Positions 32,501-43,535 of a stretch of 64,000 bases of DNA are shown piece by piece; position 1 is the first letter of the stretch; each line of letters begins with the position of its first letter. The stretch lies in assembly GCA_030522415.1 (NCBI GenBank), contig CM060125.1, forward strand, positions 31,363,440-31,427,439, written 5' to 3'. Made by a program: the position numbers and the translations under genes. Source of the stretch: Channallabes apus. Its lineage: Eukaryota > Chordata > Actinopteri > Siluriformes > Clariidae. The notes under the pieces were generated by a model that saw only the letters and a program-made list of their open reading frames with translations, did not search any database and had not been told where the DNA came from.

Positions 32501-35488
32501 CTATTTATAAAATGCTTGGTTAAATAAATAGGTTTTGAGCCTAGACTTAAACACTGAGACTGTGTCTGAGTCCCGAACACTATTTGGAAGACTATTCCAT
32601 AATTTTGGGGCTTTGTAAGAAAAAGCTCTGCCCCCAGCTGTAGTTTTCATAATACGCGGTACTGATAAGCAGCCTGCATCCTTTGACCGAAGTAGGCGTG
32701 GCGGATCGTAAGACACTAGCAGTTCGCTCAGATACTGCGGCGCGAGACCATTTAATGCCTTATATGTCAAGAGTAGTATTTTAAAATCAATGCGAAATTT
32801 CACAGGGAGCCAATGCAGTGAAGATAGGATAGGGGTGATGTGCTCATATCTTCTGGTTCTAGTGAGGACTCTCGCTGCTGCATTTTGGACTAGCTGAAGC
32901 TTGTTTATGCACCTAACTGAACAACCAGACAGTAAGGCATTACAATAGTCCAACCTAGAAGTGATAAAAGCATGAACTAGTTTTTCTGCATCATTTAGCG
33001 ACAATATATTTCTTATTTTGGCGATATTTCTAAGGTGAAAGAATGCTATCCTGGTGATATTATCTACATGAGCTTCAAATGAAAGGCTGGAATCTATAAT
33101 CACGCCGAGGTCTTTTACTGTTGCACTTGGCGGAACGGAAAGGCCATCTAAAGTTACGGTGTGATCTAAGATTTTACTTCTAGCTGTATGCGGTCCTATG
33201 ACTAGAACTTCTGTCTTATCCGGATTAAGCAGAAGGAAGTTAATTAGCATCCAATTTCTTATGTCCTGAACACATTGCTCAACTTTAGTAAGATGGTTTT
33301 TCTCATCAGGTTTTGTTGAGACGTATAGCTGTGTGTCGTCAGCATAACAATGAAAACTAATACCATGCTTACGGATTATGTTGCCCAGAGGAAGCATGTA
33401 AAGGGAAAAAAGCAGTGGGCCTAAAACTGAACCCTGCGGAACGCCAAACTCCACTAGAGAACATGCAGAATAATCACCATTTAAGTCTACATACTGATAA
33501 CGATCGGTCAAATAGGATCTGAGCCAGGAGAGGGCTGTACCCTTAATTCCTACTAAATTTTCTAATCTGTGAAGAAGAATAGCATGATCAATGGTATCAA
33601 ACGCTGCACTGAGGTCGAGTAATACAAGCATAGTTACACAACCCTGATCAGAGGCCAATAGGAGGTCATTTACTACTTTAACGAGTGCTGTTTCTGTGCT
33701 GTGATGAGGCCTAAATCCTGACTGATACAGTTCATGTATGCGATTTCTATGTAGATATGAGCATAGCTGCTCCGCTACTATCTTTTCCAGAATCTTAGAG
33801 ATAAAGGGGAGGTTTGATATTGGCCTGTAATTGGACAGCTGACAGGGGTCAAGGTCAGGTTTCTTAATTATTGGTTTAATAACTGCTACTTTAAAAGATT
33901 TTGGAACATAACCAATGCTGAGTGAGGAATTAATTATTCTCAACATCGGTTCTGTTATTACTGGTACTATCTGTTTAAGAAAATGTGTCGGTATAGGATC
34001 TAATATACAGGTTGATGAATTTGCAGAAGAGATGAGTGAAATTAGTTCATTCTCTTCAAGAGGAGTAAAGTATTCTAGGTTTGAATCTGACATGGCTAGG
34101 TTAACATCAGTATCAATTACATTGTTTGGTTTCAAAGCCTCAATTTTATGCCTGATATTTACAATTTTATTATTAAAAAAGTTCATGAAGTCCTCACTAT
34201 TGCATGATGTTGTTGTGGAGATTTCTGTAGTGGTCTTATTTCTGGTTAATTTGGCTACAGTATTAAATAAAAATCTAGGATTATTTTTATTTTCTTCTAT
34301 AAGAGTGGAGAGATACGTTGATCTAGCTACACTAAGAGCTTTCCTATAGTTCAGGATGCTCTCTTTCCATGCTATTTGAAATACCAACAATTTAGTTTGA
34401 CGCCATTTACTCTCTAATTTCCGAGCAGTCTGTTTTAAAGTGCGCGTGTGATCGTTATACCAGGGAGCGAGTTTCTTATCTCTAATAATTTTTCTTTTAG
34501 CTGGAGCTACATTATCTAAGGTACAACGAAGTGTCGACTCTAAATATTCAGTCGCCTGATCGAGTTCTGTGGGGTCAGACGGTGGCCTAATCGAAGTTGG
34601 TAACTCTGGGAGATTACTGATAAAACTCTGTGTGGTAGTTGATGTGAATGTACGTTTAATACGGTAGCGCGGTACTGTGCGTACATTATCACTGTGACAC
34701 ACTTGAATGGAGACAAGATAGTGATCTGAGATAATTTCAGAAATTTTCAGTGGAATTGTGAATACATTTCTTATAATTAAACCGAAGAATATTACTAAAT
34801 CTAAAGTGTGACCAGCTTTATGAGTGGGTCCTACTACACACTGATTTACACCTACGGAGTCCAGTATGGATATAAATGCTGTTCTCAGAGGGTCTTCTGG
34901 ATTCTCAAAATGAATGTTAAAATCTCCAGCAATTAACACTTTGTCTACAGAAATGACCAGGTCTGAGATGAAATCTGCAAATTCACTAAGAAATTCAGAA
35001 TACGGCCCTGGAGGTCTGTAAATTATAATTAGTGGAATCGACTGAGCTGATTTAATATACTTAAATACACTTATGTTACTATAGAGAATTTCAAATGAGT
35101 TAAATTTGTGTCTGTGTTTTTGTACGATAGACAGATTATCATTATGAATAACTGCGACGCCTCCTCCTCTACCAGTTAACCGAGGCTGGTGTATGTAGCT
35201 GTATCCAGGAGGACTAGCTTCATTTAGAGCTACATACTCGTCCTGTTTAACCCATGTTTCAGTTAAACAGAGTATATCAAACGCCTGATCTGTGATAATT
35301 TCATTAACAATAACTGCTTTTGATGTGAGAGATCTAATATTTAACAATCCCAGCTTCAGATCAGAGGTGCCGGCTGCGCATTCAGTATGATCGCAGTTTG
35401 TGGACTTTATGTTAATTAGATTATTGAAACAGACTTTCTGTAGACTTTCTACATTTTTGCTTAGATCGGGGAACAGACACAGTCTCAA
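32501..35488 (-). CDS. L2 LINE ORF2: endonuclease and reverse transcriptase, open for 995 codons
   Basis: N-terminal APE-type endonuclease: [55 protein letters not shown] (residues ~45-250). The linker runs to about residue 470. The reverse transcriptase has [73 protein letters not shown] and [12 protein letters not shown] (YADD catalytic Asp pair), then [14 protein letters not shown]. The C-terminal region ends [14 protein letters not shown] to LFNQAFYK. No internal stop, so potentially functional, although ORF1 is frameshifted. Its product would nick DNA and copy LINE RNA in place. Confidence 0.93.
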   Translation of the reverse strand: MRLCLFPDLSKNVESLQKVCFNNLINIKSTNCDHTECAAGTSDLKLGLLNIRSLTSKAVIVNEIITDQAFDILCLTETWVKQDEYVALNEASPPGYSYIHQPRLTGRGGGVAVIHNDNLSIVQKHRHKFNSFEILYSNISVFKYIKSAQSIPLIIIYRPPGPYSEFLSEFADFISDLVISVDKVLIAGDFNIHFENPEDPLRTAFISILDSVGVNQCVVGPTHKAGHTLDLVIFFGLIIRNVFTIPLKISEIISDHYLVSIQVCHSDNVRTVPRYRIKRTFTSTTTQSFISNLPELPTSIRPPSDPTELDQATEYLESTLRCTLDNVAPAKRKIIRDKKLAPWYNDHTRTLKQTARKLESKWRQTKLLVFQIAWKESILNYRKALSVARSTYLSTLIEENKNNPRFLFNTVAKLTRNKTTTEISTTTSCNSEDFMNFFNNKIVNIRHKIEALKPNNVIDTDVNLAMSDSNLEYFTPLEENELISLISSANSSTCILDPIPTHFLKQIVPVITEPMLRIINSSLSIGYVPKSFKVAVIKPIIKKPDLDPCQLSNYRPISNLPFISKILEKIVAEQLCSYLHRNRIHELYQSGFRPHHSTETALVKVVNDLLLASDQGCVTMLVLLDLSAAFDTIDHAILLHRLENLVGIKGTALSWLRSYLTDRYQYVDLNGDYSACSLVEFGVPQGSVLGPLLFSLYMLPLGNIIRKHGISFHCYADDTQLYVSTKPDEKNHLTKVEQCVQDIRNWMLINFLLLNPDKTEVLVIGPHTARSKILDHTVTLDGLSVPPSATVKDLGVIIDSSLSFEAHVDNITRIAFFHLRNIAKIRNILSLNDAEKLVHAFITSRLDYCNALLSGCSVRCINKLQLVQNAAARVLTRTRRYEHITPILSSLHWLPVKFRIDFKILLLTYKALNGLAPQYLSELLVSYDPPRLLRSKDAGCLSVPRIMKTTAGGRAFSYKAPKLWNSLPNSVRDSDTVSVFKSRLKTYLFNQAFYK

Positions 35489-35576
35489 TATGGTGAACCC
35501 TGAGTGACGACTCTATGCAGCTAGCAGACGGTTGGTTTAGCCTGTCTGTCTGCTCCCTGGCCCGGGCTCTGGATTG

Positions 35577-36483
35577 TCACCGATTAACTAGACCTCTACT
35601 GAGACTATGAGCTATACTACAGGAAATGAGAGCAGCACCTTCCCGAGTGGGATGGACACCGTCCCGCCCTAACAGGCCAGCTTTGCCCTCAAAGGTCTTC
35701 CAATTGTCTATGTAGCCCACATTATTTTTGGAGCACCACCTGGACATCCAGCGGTTCAGCGACCATAACCTGCTGTAAGCTATGTCGCCACGTCTCATTG
35801 GGATGGGACCAGAGCATACTACTTCATCGGACATCGCCTTCGCTAATTTAAACACCTCTGTAAAGTTACTCTTACTAACCTCTGACTGACGAAGGCGTAT
35901 ATCATTAGCTCCAGCATGTACCACTATCTTAGAGAACCTATGCTGTCCTAGAGCCCTAAGATTACCTGCTATGTCCGGTGCTCTGGCCCCCCGGGATACA
36001 CCTAACCACTGCCGCTGGCGCCCCTAAAGGTCTAGCTAATGTCACGTGTCTCAGTATAGAGTCTCCTATAACCAGAGCTCTTTCAGGTTTCTCAGCGGGT
36101 GCAGCACTGAGGAGAGCAAACCTGTTGGACACGTGAGGCGCAGAGGAGGTGTGCTCCGGTGGGCTAGCCTTAGCGTTAGCTTTGGCTGAACGAGTATGCC
36201 GCCGAGTCGTCACCCACTCGCCCCGCTGTGAGGGCTCTAATGCCGGAGTCGGGGGCTGTTTATCTCCGCCTGTGGCACCCAGACTGTCCGCTACAGGAAT
36301 AACGCTGCTCTCACACTGTCTAACACTCTCTAAAGTCTGGATGCGCTCCTCTAATGCTGATATCTTCTCCGTCAGAGTGCTCACTAACACACACCTATCA
36401 CAAATAAAGTTATCACTAATGACGGAGGAAGAATGTCTAAACATCCTGCACTCTACACACTGAACAAGCTGAACGGTAGACAT
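35577..36483 (-). pseudogene. L2 LINE ORF1 with zinc-binding, coiled-coil and SGNH esterase domains (one frameshift)
   Basis: Start Met at 36483. The first ~35 residues hold CVECRMFRH and CDRC, a probable zinc-binding motif. A short coiled coil follows (TLTEKISALEERIQTLES). From about residue 135 an SGNH-hydrolase domain begins with ALVIGDSILRHV (nucleophile Ser). An extra G in the GGGGGG run near 35990 shifts the frame to a stop at 35962. The -1 frame continues to 35577 with VHAGANDIR (Asn block) and GRDGVHPT (Asp-His). ORF1 esterases are known in CR1/L2-clade LINEs. All catalytic residues remain; only the homopolymer indel disrupts it. Confidence 0.85.
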
Positions 36484-36798
36484 GATAACGTACCTCTGTG
36501 TCGGAGTTTTAGTTGTTTAGTTGAGGAAACTCATGAGTCTTCTCATCCAAGTCGTTCATTCTTTTGAATCTATTGCACTGCATAACGGTGCAATATGGGA
36601 GTCACGTGACAAAAGAATAAATAACTACTCATTTCTGTTTCCTGTATATAACTTACAGAAGTTTTGCGATGCATGGTGCATGTGCACCCAGTAGAAAATG
36701 AACAAATCGCTCTCTGAGATACTCGTTCTTCTGACTCATATTAAAGACTCATTCAAAAAGAACCAATCGTTCATGAATGACCCATCACTAGAGTTTAT

Positions 36799-37780
36799 TC
36801 GGTTGTGTGACTGAATGCTAATATTACACGAGTATGCGAGCGATGCTGGGGTTTAAGAGCGCACCAGTGCACGCATGCACAGTGTAATTAGCACACTAAT
36901 TAGAATGAGATTAACATTATCCATTTTATTTTACTTTTAAATGAGTCATTTACTCCTCCATAACTGTCCAGTCTGAGAAAGTACCATGGTTCAGGCTGGT
37001 TCAGTTGTGGCTGAGGCAGAATTTTAATTCGCTCCTCTGGCTAAATAGAATTACTACGCCCTCTTTAGCTCAGTTACATAATTCTTCTCCTTTTGGTGTT
37101 ATTTGGCAGTTGGCAAGCAATGTTAAGGATCCTGATCCTGTTTATACATGTTGTCTCCTACGGGTTCTGTTCAAGGAGCATGTTCATAAGTCGGATTTGT
37201 TCTTAATTCTAACAAAGTGAGTCTTACATGCCTTTGACATGAATATACAGTATAAAGCATATCAATACACTTGACTCTGTCCTCCTTCCAAACACTGCCA
37301 TTATGTGGCCAAAAACCGTAACTGTGTCTAAAGAAATAAATCTTGCAGTGAAATGTTTTCTCGGCACCTTTAAATCATGAGAGGAATCCTGGACGCAATT
37401 TTGTCACTGATCAAATTTTGTTTCAAAAAATAATGGAAACTCCAATGATTCGTTCCACAACCACAAAATATTCATCTAAAAATATTTTATACAAAATATA
37501 AAGTAGAAGTAAAACAAATTAACCTGCACTTATACCTTTGAAAAGAATCGGGCTGTGTGTGAAGGAGAGGAGGAGGGGTGAGGGGGGGGTCATTGTGTAG
37601 GATGACTTTGATACACGCAAATCTGCGCTATTAAATGGCGAAGGGAGTCCCGGCTGCCATTTTGTCTCTGAGCTGTTTTCCACTGTATTGGACTGTGAAC
37701 TCTGTTTTGTTGAAGATTTTCTGAAATTAGGATTATTCACCATTATCTATCACCTTCCTGCCGGACTGAATCATTGAAAC
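36799..37780. other. No gene recognised
   Basis: Unique-looking sequence right of the hAT. It includes the exon-relic segment at 37420-37560, a G-run at 37580-37590, and a minus-strand 74-codon frame (37519-37743) with no recognised domain. Confidence 0.45.
37420..37560 (-). pseudogene. Relic resembling the B7-like transmembrane exon, copy 2
   Basis: The minus text AATCATTGGAGTTTCCATTA reads IIGVSII, and the flank CTTTGAAAAGAATC...AACCTGCAC matches copy 1 at 22150-22295 over ~120 bases. No open frame or splice sites. The link to the gene at 12.1 kb rests on the ~20-base core. Confidence 0.35.
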
Positions 37781-37880
37781 CACTGAGGCCAACAATATGC
37801 CCATGAATTCTCCCAGAAGCAACAGTGGATTTAACACTAGAAAACAAGAACAGAAAATATTTATATAAAATCTGTCTACC

Positions 37881-38296
37881 CGGCCTCCGAGTGGCGCAGT
37901 GGTAAAGCGCTCGCCCTATCATCTGGAGATCACTGGTTCGAACCCCAGGTGATGCTGTTACCTCTCACAGCCGGAGGCCTAGAGAGAGCTGATTGGCCGA
38001 GCTCTCTCAGGGGGGAGGGCAGAGAGGTACTTAGTGCTCCCACATTAATGACAGCTCTACAACCCAATCAGGGGCGTCTGTGAGCTCGGGCAGGCGAAGG
38101 GAGTGGATAGCGCTGTTCCTCCGAGTATGTTACGCCGCCCCCAACGTGAGTGATCTGTTTGAAAAAAAAGATAGTCGGTGACGTCACATGGATGGGAGGA
38201 GACATGTGGGTCGGTCTACGGCCCTCCCGACTGAGCGGCGGTGGAAGCTTAATGTGGGAGCCTCCAGTGACTGGGAGGAATTGGACATGACTAAAA

Positions 38297-38300
<4 letters not shown>
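37881..38300 (+). repeat. tRNA-derived SINE, second family
   Basis: The head GAGTGGCGCAGTGGTAAAGC (A-box) and GGTTCGAACCCC (B-box) spaced as in a tRNA gene, about 70 bases in all, with no aminoacyl-stem pairing past the head. A ~340-base body follows (GAGAGCTGATTGGCCGAGCT, CATGTGGGTCGG, CCTCCAGTGACTGGGAGGAA), then an A-run and (TA)n tail to about 38341. It differs from the 16-kb/50-kb SINE family in body and tail. Confidence 0.85.

Positions 38301-38341
<41 letters not shown>
38300..38341. repeat. (TA)n microsatellite at SINE tail
   Basis: About 40 bases of TA repeat following an A-run, probably grown from the SINE tail. Confidence 0.9.
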
Positions 38342-38343
<2 letters not shown>

Positions 38344-41010
38344 GTTTTCTGTTCTTGTTTTCTAGTAGTGTTAAATCCACTGTTGCTTCTGGGAGAATTC
38401 ATGGGCATATTGTTGGACTCACTTTCATCTTTGTTATTCCCGTCTCTGTTGCTCTCTTTGCGACTGTTCATCCAAAGTTCAAAGGTTTTTTAATTTTTTT
38501 ATTTCCCTTTTCTCTTTTTCTCAGCAAGGCTTTACTGTTACCTGTGCTGGGTGCTCCTGTTTGTGTCCCTGCAAGTTAGCCTGATATTTAAGTGACAGCT
38601 GCAACTTTCTGAGGTTTAACAGCATTGCCCCCATTTTTACTTGCAGGGCTGCCCTCGGGGTTGTTCTGATTGCTCCTGTAAATAGTCTTAATTATTGGTT
38701 TTTGTATGGTTTCTTACTTTTTGTAAAAGTATTGAAAGCCGCTACAAACACAATTGAGCACATACCTGATCAGTCCTGTATAAATAGTTCCCAGTGCTGC
38801 CCTTTCTGCTCCCCTTTCCTTCTCTATATGGCATCTGATAATATTCTGGACCTCACATGTAATATTCTTACCAAACCATATTCCTAAAAATTTTAAGCAT
38901 TTGACTGTCTCTAAGTTTGCATGATATAGCATTATTTGAATATTATTACTTACTCTTTTCTTTGTAAGAAAATCACAGTTTTTGTTTTATTCACTGAAAA
39001 CCTTAACCCCCACTTAAATGGCAATTCTTCAATTGTTTCGATTGCTTCATTTACTTTCTTTACTATACATTTTGTATATTTCCCTCTTCTCCAAATTGCC
39101 CCATCATCATCCAAGAGGGAAACTCCTCCCTCCTCCTATCTCTTTTTCAATTTTCAGGAAAAGATCATTTATCATTGTGGAAAATAATAAAGGACTCACT
39201 ATACGTCCCTGTGGTATTCCATTGTCTATCACAAACTTTTCTGCGTAGCTATTGTCTATTTTTACGTGTATTGTTCTGTCCTTAATCCAGTAAGACATCT
39301 TTCCTTTTATCCCAGCCTTATTGATTTTTTATTAGCAAACATCCCTCAACATCATGTAATAAGCTTCTCTATATCAAAAAATACACTTTCATACACTGTC
39401 CTTATTTATTTGTGCTTTTCTTATTTTATGCTCTAGATTTATTTTTGGGTCCATTGTGTTTCTGCCTCTTCTAAAACCACTTTGATAGTTTCCTTCATCT
39501 GTTACTGCTATGGTGTCCCCTTATGGCGCTTTTCCACTGCATAGTCCGGCACGACACGGTTCAGTTCTACTCACTTTTGGGGGGTTTTCCACTGGGAACA
39601 GTACCTGGTACCTGGTCCTTTTTTTAGTACCACCTCAGCCGAGGTTCCAAGCGCGCCGAACCGTTACCAAAACGTGACGTGTAAACTCTGCTGGTCACTG
39701 ATTGGCCGGAGAAAATCGTCATTACTGCGTCACTGAACTTGCGACACGAGACACAACAGAACCGCTATATTTAGAACAGCCAGAGAAGGATCGCACGCAC
39801 CTTTTTGTATTAACCGTCGGCCTCTTTTGAAACAAACTCCTTCGTCTCGCTGTTAAAAATATCCACATGCCGAGAATGAAGAACACCATGCCGTCGATAT
39901 GCTCCATTGTTGTGTGTTTGTTTGTGGCGCGTTTACGATGATGTCACGGCAGTAGAGGCGCCGCGACTAAACAAGACGTGAGTAATCCCGCCCACTCTAA
40001 AGCGTTACTAAACTGCAGTGGAAGCGCAAACCGAGCCGAACTGAGCCGAACCGAAGTGAGTTGAACTGAACCGTGTCGTGCCGCACTATGCAGTGGAAAA
40101 GAGGCATTAGTGCTGGTTATCCATGTTCTTTTTTTATCCCATTCATTCTTCATATCATTCCCCATTATGGATTTATGGGTTTTAATAGCGTTTTTATCTT
40201 CTTTTTTCCACCAAGGTACTATTTTATTTGTCTCTTACCTTTCTTTTTTGGGAATAGTTATCTTAGTTGTACAGTATTTAACTTTGCTTTGCAAATAGAG
40301 TGGTTTAGTTCATCTACTAGTTGTCTTATGTCCACTTTTTCCATTTCTAGGTTGCTCATTATCTCATATTTTCCCAGTCAGCTCTTTCAAAGGACCATCG
40401 ACTTAACATCCCTGTGCTACAGTACAACCCTTCTATTTCATCCATGTCCCACTAATATTAGGGTACAGGTCACTTCCCACTATGGATTCCCCCTGGACTT
40501 GTACAATTTCCTGCTATCTGTGCTGACATTATGTTGAGGTAAATTGCTGATTCTGTGCCATTCCGAGTATTGATTCTTGTGCTTCTTCCATTGTTTAAGC
40601 ATACTCATTTTTCTAAACTCCATCAGTTCCTCAATTATTGCTTCATTCTTATCATTGCTTTTCCCCCATAATGTACTGTGTGCATTAAAATCTCCACATC
40701 AAATAATCTTCCATTTCAAATTTTTATCTATCTTTTCCATTAGTTGTAATGCCAGTCGTCTACAAGGATTGACCTATTTGCTCCTTTCACCATAATTTTT
40801 TTGTGTGTGTTTTACTTGATCAGTACAGTTTATTACATATACTATGAATAGATTTAGTTTCTCAATGGCTACTGCTACTTTAGCTTGTTCTCTTAGCTCT
40901 TCTCCTTTTCTTGGATTCTGGGTGTCTAGCTCTGTCTCTTGATCGCTTTTAACGGGAGTGTTCACGCTGGCCAAAGCTGCACAGTTTAGCAATAAAGTGT
41001 TATTTTGGTG
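38342..41010 (-). pseudogene. Decayed LINE with a MITE inserted
   Basis: Minus-strand fragments of a non-LTR element. Endonuclease-like text is near 40990-40774 (VAVAIEKLNLFIVYVINC). The RT piece at 39298-39107 has SYWIKDRTIHVKID, then GIPQGRIVSPLLFSTMINDL, resembling I/Nimb-type RTs. The thumb region at 38932-38714 has CLKFLGIWFGKN. Many stops and frameshifts. The frame at 38471-38342 (MNSRKESNRDGNNKDESESN, then the repeated NSPRSNSG motif) looks like an ORF1 start, although it lies on the 3' side. This suggests rearrangement or a second copy. Confidence 0.7.
39524..40106. mobile_element. PIF/Harbinger-like MITE, 583 bp
   Basis: The ends TGGCGCTTTTCCACTGCATA and, from the right reversed, TGCCTCTTTTCCACTGCATA continue as an inverted repeat of about 45 bases (GGCACGACACGGTTCAGTTC). 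They are flanked by TTA at 39521-39523 and 40107-40109. It interrupts the decayed LINE. It contains no transposase. Confidence 0.9.
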
Positions 41011-42900
41011 GTTTAAACTATTCTGGCCACCTAGCAGGTACCAACTATATAGTAAAAGTGAAATTGTTCTGGTCCAGACTGATTTTACACTTTAAAAAGG
41101 GTGGAAATATTTGACTATTTAATTGTATTATTAAATCGACTTTTGAATTGAAAATTTGTTGTATTAAATTTTTTTTATTGTTATTTTTAAAATGGTAGTG
41201 ATTTTAATGTCAATTAAACTTTAGAACAGAATTTTCAAGTGTATCGAGTGCTCTGACTGATTAATGGATATGTATTAATTATTCAGCAATCACTATATTG
41301 TTAATATTTGCCTATCCCTTACTTATATACTTATACTTATATACTTATATACACTCGCTAAATTATAAGTATGTTAGGAGACTATTCAAACTGATACATT
41401 TGAATTCTTTTATACAGCACATTAATGATATTGATACATTTTTTACATTTTTTACTAATAATAACATTTATTTAAAAATGACCCAAATAGGTATTAAAAC
41501 CAAGAATAGAGAAACACATCCAAAATGCAATGACAAACTATACGGGATTATCCTAAATGTTTTGACAGTAAACTAATTAAATTTTCATTGTATCTCTTAC
41601 ATTTTCTAAAAACACATGAAAAATTCACTGGAATATCTTCTTCTTCATCTTCTCCAACATGTTGTAGTGTGTGAGATTTACACAGGAGCTTCTCTGCTTC
41701 ATCCGTGTTCGTGTACAATAGTGGAGGTGAAGCAACATTTCCACTGAAAGTTGTTTATTTTCACTGCGCCGCCTCTCAGCTTCCAAAATGCACTGATACA
41801 CTGATTGATTCATCTCAGTACAGATACAGTGATTAACACAGTGATTACTGCTGATGTTGAAGAGAATAAAAGAGGCCGTATCTCAGTTTGTTACAAAAAC
41901 CTTAAACACTGTTCAGTCTATGGCAGTAAATCATTTAACCCCATTTCTTTAGTTTAATTACTGAATATGCTGAAGACAGGACAGACAACCACACAAACTC
42001 ATTTAATTAGCATATATGCTACATTATACATATATTACACACATTAATATACATTATACGCATTACCATATATGGAGGCTGACCGGAACAGTAACCCACT
42101 TCTGAATTGTCCTGCTAAGATAACAGACATTAAAATATTAATTCTACAATTGGAAGTAAAATTAAACCTGGTAGTTTGTTGTGTGTGCAGTTTGTGCATA
42201 AGACTTCATCTAGGTATCTAAGTTCTATATAATTGAGCCTTTTTGCAGTGTCTGTGTAGAAATTGTGGCTAGACATAATAGAAATTTAGCTTCTAATTGT
42301 ACAATGACCCAAGCCCAGTTATTAAACCACTCTGCCTACTCAGTCTGCTACACAAGCACTCACCAGCAAATCACTACCACTCGGGATCACCTACTGTATC
42401 TAAACCTGCATTTGGATCCATCACACCCTCTACCGTTCCTGACAGTAACTTTTCAATGACAATAATGTCTGTCTATGTCTTATCTAATGTCTATGTCTTA
42501 TCTTGTATTATGGAGTCAGTGTGTACCATATTCACTCTCTACTGAGTACAAACACAAGAACAGGAAGCTGAACAGAACGCAGAGGAAAGAACCAAAGTGA
42601 GTGTGTGATGTGAGCTGAAGTGACTTTCTCTGCACACAGTTAGAATATCAGGCACTTTCAGTGATTAATGTCAAAATAAAGAATTTATAAGGTTTAACAA
42701 AAACACAAGAAAATTAACAAATTATATTTATATTTAGTAAAATATAATAAGCCATAAGCAATAAGGAAATAAATATCAGATTTACTGTATCCACATTTAA
42801 TAAAAATGCATAGAACTATATCAGAATATTATAATAGAATATTTACATGCAGTTCTTTATTTAACCAAATGTAAAAAGAATTGTTGCTGTTTCTTTGTGT
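41011..42900. other. AT-rich, no gene recognised
   Basis: Very AT-rich. A minus frame at 41625-41813 (62 codons, starts MNQSVYQC) and plus frames at 42265-42545 have no recognisable motif. The text near 42395-42440 could be a retroelement scrap. Nothing is asserted. Confidence 0.4.
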
Positions 42901-43163
42901 TTCTGATGATGTCTGAGTGCAGATGTGTACAGATGCTGGAGGGTTTCGTCCATGCCCTGTGAGTCCCTCAGAGTTCTACAGTGCTGTATTAGAGAACAGC
43001 ACATTTGATGATGTTGGAAGTTCAGAATTTAGTTCTGCTGTTGCTATGAAAGTTCACGTGACACTGAGGATGAGAAAAGTAAATGCAACAAAGTCAGGAG
43101 CAGCAGAATGCATCTGGACAGAGAGGGAATCATTCAGACTGGGTGCAGGTGTTGATCTAATCC

Positions 43164-43535
43164 TCAGTGTCTGGATTTCTTTATATTAGCCGTGGTGTGT
43201 GAGGGTGTGTGTGAGGGTGTGTAGGGCAGTGTCGTGTCCTGATCCTCCTGTACAGTACTAGAATGCTGGGTTTCAGTTTCTGCATCTGTACTAGACTGTG
43301 AGGTGAAATTTTGAGGAAGACTCAGAGATGATCTTCTTTTGAGCTTCTGAGGTTCCTCTCGGTTCCTGTGATGTTCTGCTGCTGGAAGTCCAGCAGGATG
43401 TTCAGCTCGACTCATGTTGGACTCGAATGATCTGAGACAATCAATCTGTAAGTTTAAATGTACGAGTGTTGGTGCAGGAGACTCGTCTCTCGGTGCTCTG
43501 TGTCTCCTAATGAAGGAGAAATCCAACACCATCAT
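43164..43535 (-). pseudogene. Decayed partial copy of the KIAA1522/NHSL3 C-terminal region
   Basis: A 123-codon minus frame contains, in the same order as the gene at 58-61 kb: PAPTLV (gene TPMV), LQIDCLRSFESNMSRAEHPA (gene LQTVRLRSIRSNVSQVETSG), GLPA (GLPK), EEPQKLKRRSSLSLPQ (gene EAPQKPIRRSLILITP), FTSQSS (LPSQLD). The last ~40 codons drift into CACA-like low complexity and the frame stops. No intron boundary was found and no other part of the gene is seen nearby. I read this as a duplicated, degraded fragment. Transcription is unknown. Confidence 0.75.

Larger units (their letters stand above)
31498..36538 (-). mobile_element. Nearly complete L2-type LINE with ORF1 and ORF2
   Basis: Flanked by the 8-bp duplication CTTCTCAT (31490-31497 and 36539-36546), showing target-primed insertion into the hAT element. 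On minus, in order: 5' UTR (36538-36484), ORF1 (36483-35577, one frameshift), a short gap, ORF2 (35488-32501), and a 3' UTR of about 1 kb that includes a GA-rich run at 32125-32210. The 3' end TCAATTTTATTTGTATAGCG recurs at 17886 and 25190. About 5.04 kb, apparently full length. Confidence 0.9.
29586..36790. mobile_element. hAT-like transposon enclosing a Tc1 and an L2 LINE
   Basis: The ends are TAGTGATGGG at 29586 and CCCATCACTA at 36790, flanked by the exact 8-bp duplication GAGTTTAT (29578-29585, 36791-36798). Removing the nested Tc1 (29678-31271) and LINE (31498-36538) leaves about 570 bases with no transposase, so the element is a small non-autonomous hAT. Both halves carry matching inverted text such as GTCACGTGACTCTCAT / GGGAGTCACGTGACAAAAG. 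Confidence 0.85.
37790..38415. repeat. Inverted ~75-bp repeats flanking a SINE
   Basis: CCAACAATATGCCCATGAAT...AACAAGAACAGAAAA at about 37791-37858 recurs reversed at about 38344-38415 with one 3-base indel. Both arms translate to MPMNSPRSNSGFNTTRKQEQ, on plus in the left arm and on minus in the right arm. The SINE lies exactly between. A foldback of more than 70 bp is predicted. Confidence 0.9.

Noticed and set aside
33915..34349. 144-codon plus-strand frame with hydrophobic stretches
   Set aside because: It is the antisense of the L2 ORF2 linker region. Composition mirrors the minus-strand coding frame.
37886..37960. Candidate tRNA gene
   Set aside because: It has A- and B-boxes but lacks a closing acceptor stem and continues into a SINE body with an A/TA tail.
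41625..41813. 62-codon minus-strand frame starting MNQSVYQC
   Set aside because: No recognisable motif, no splice context and in AT-rich sequence; not enough to call a gene.
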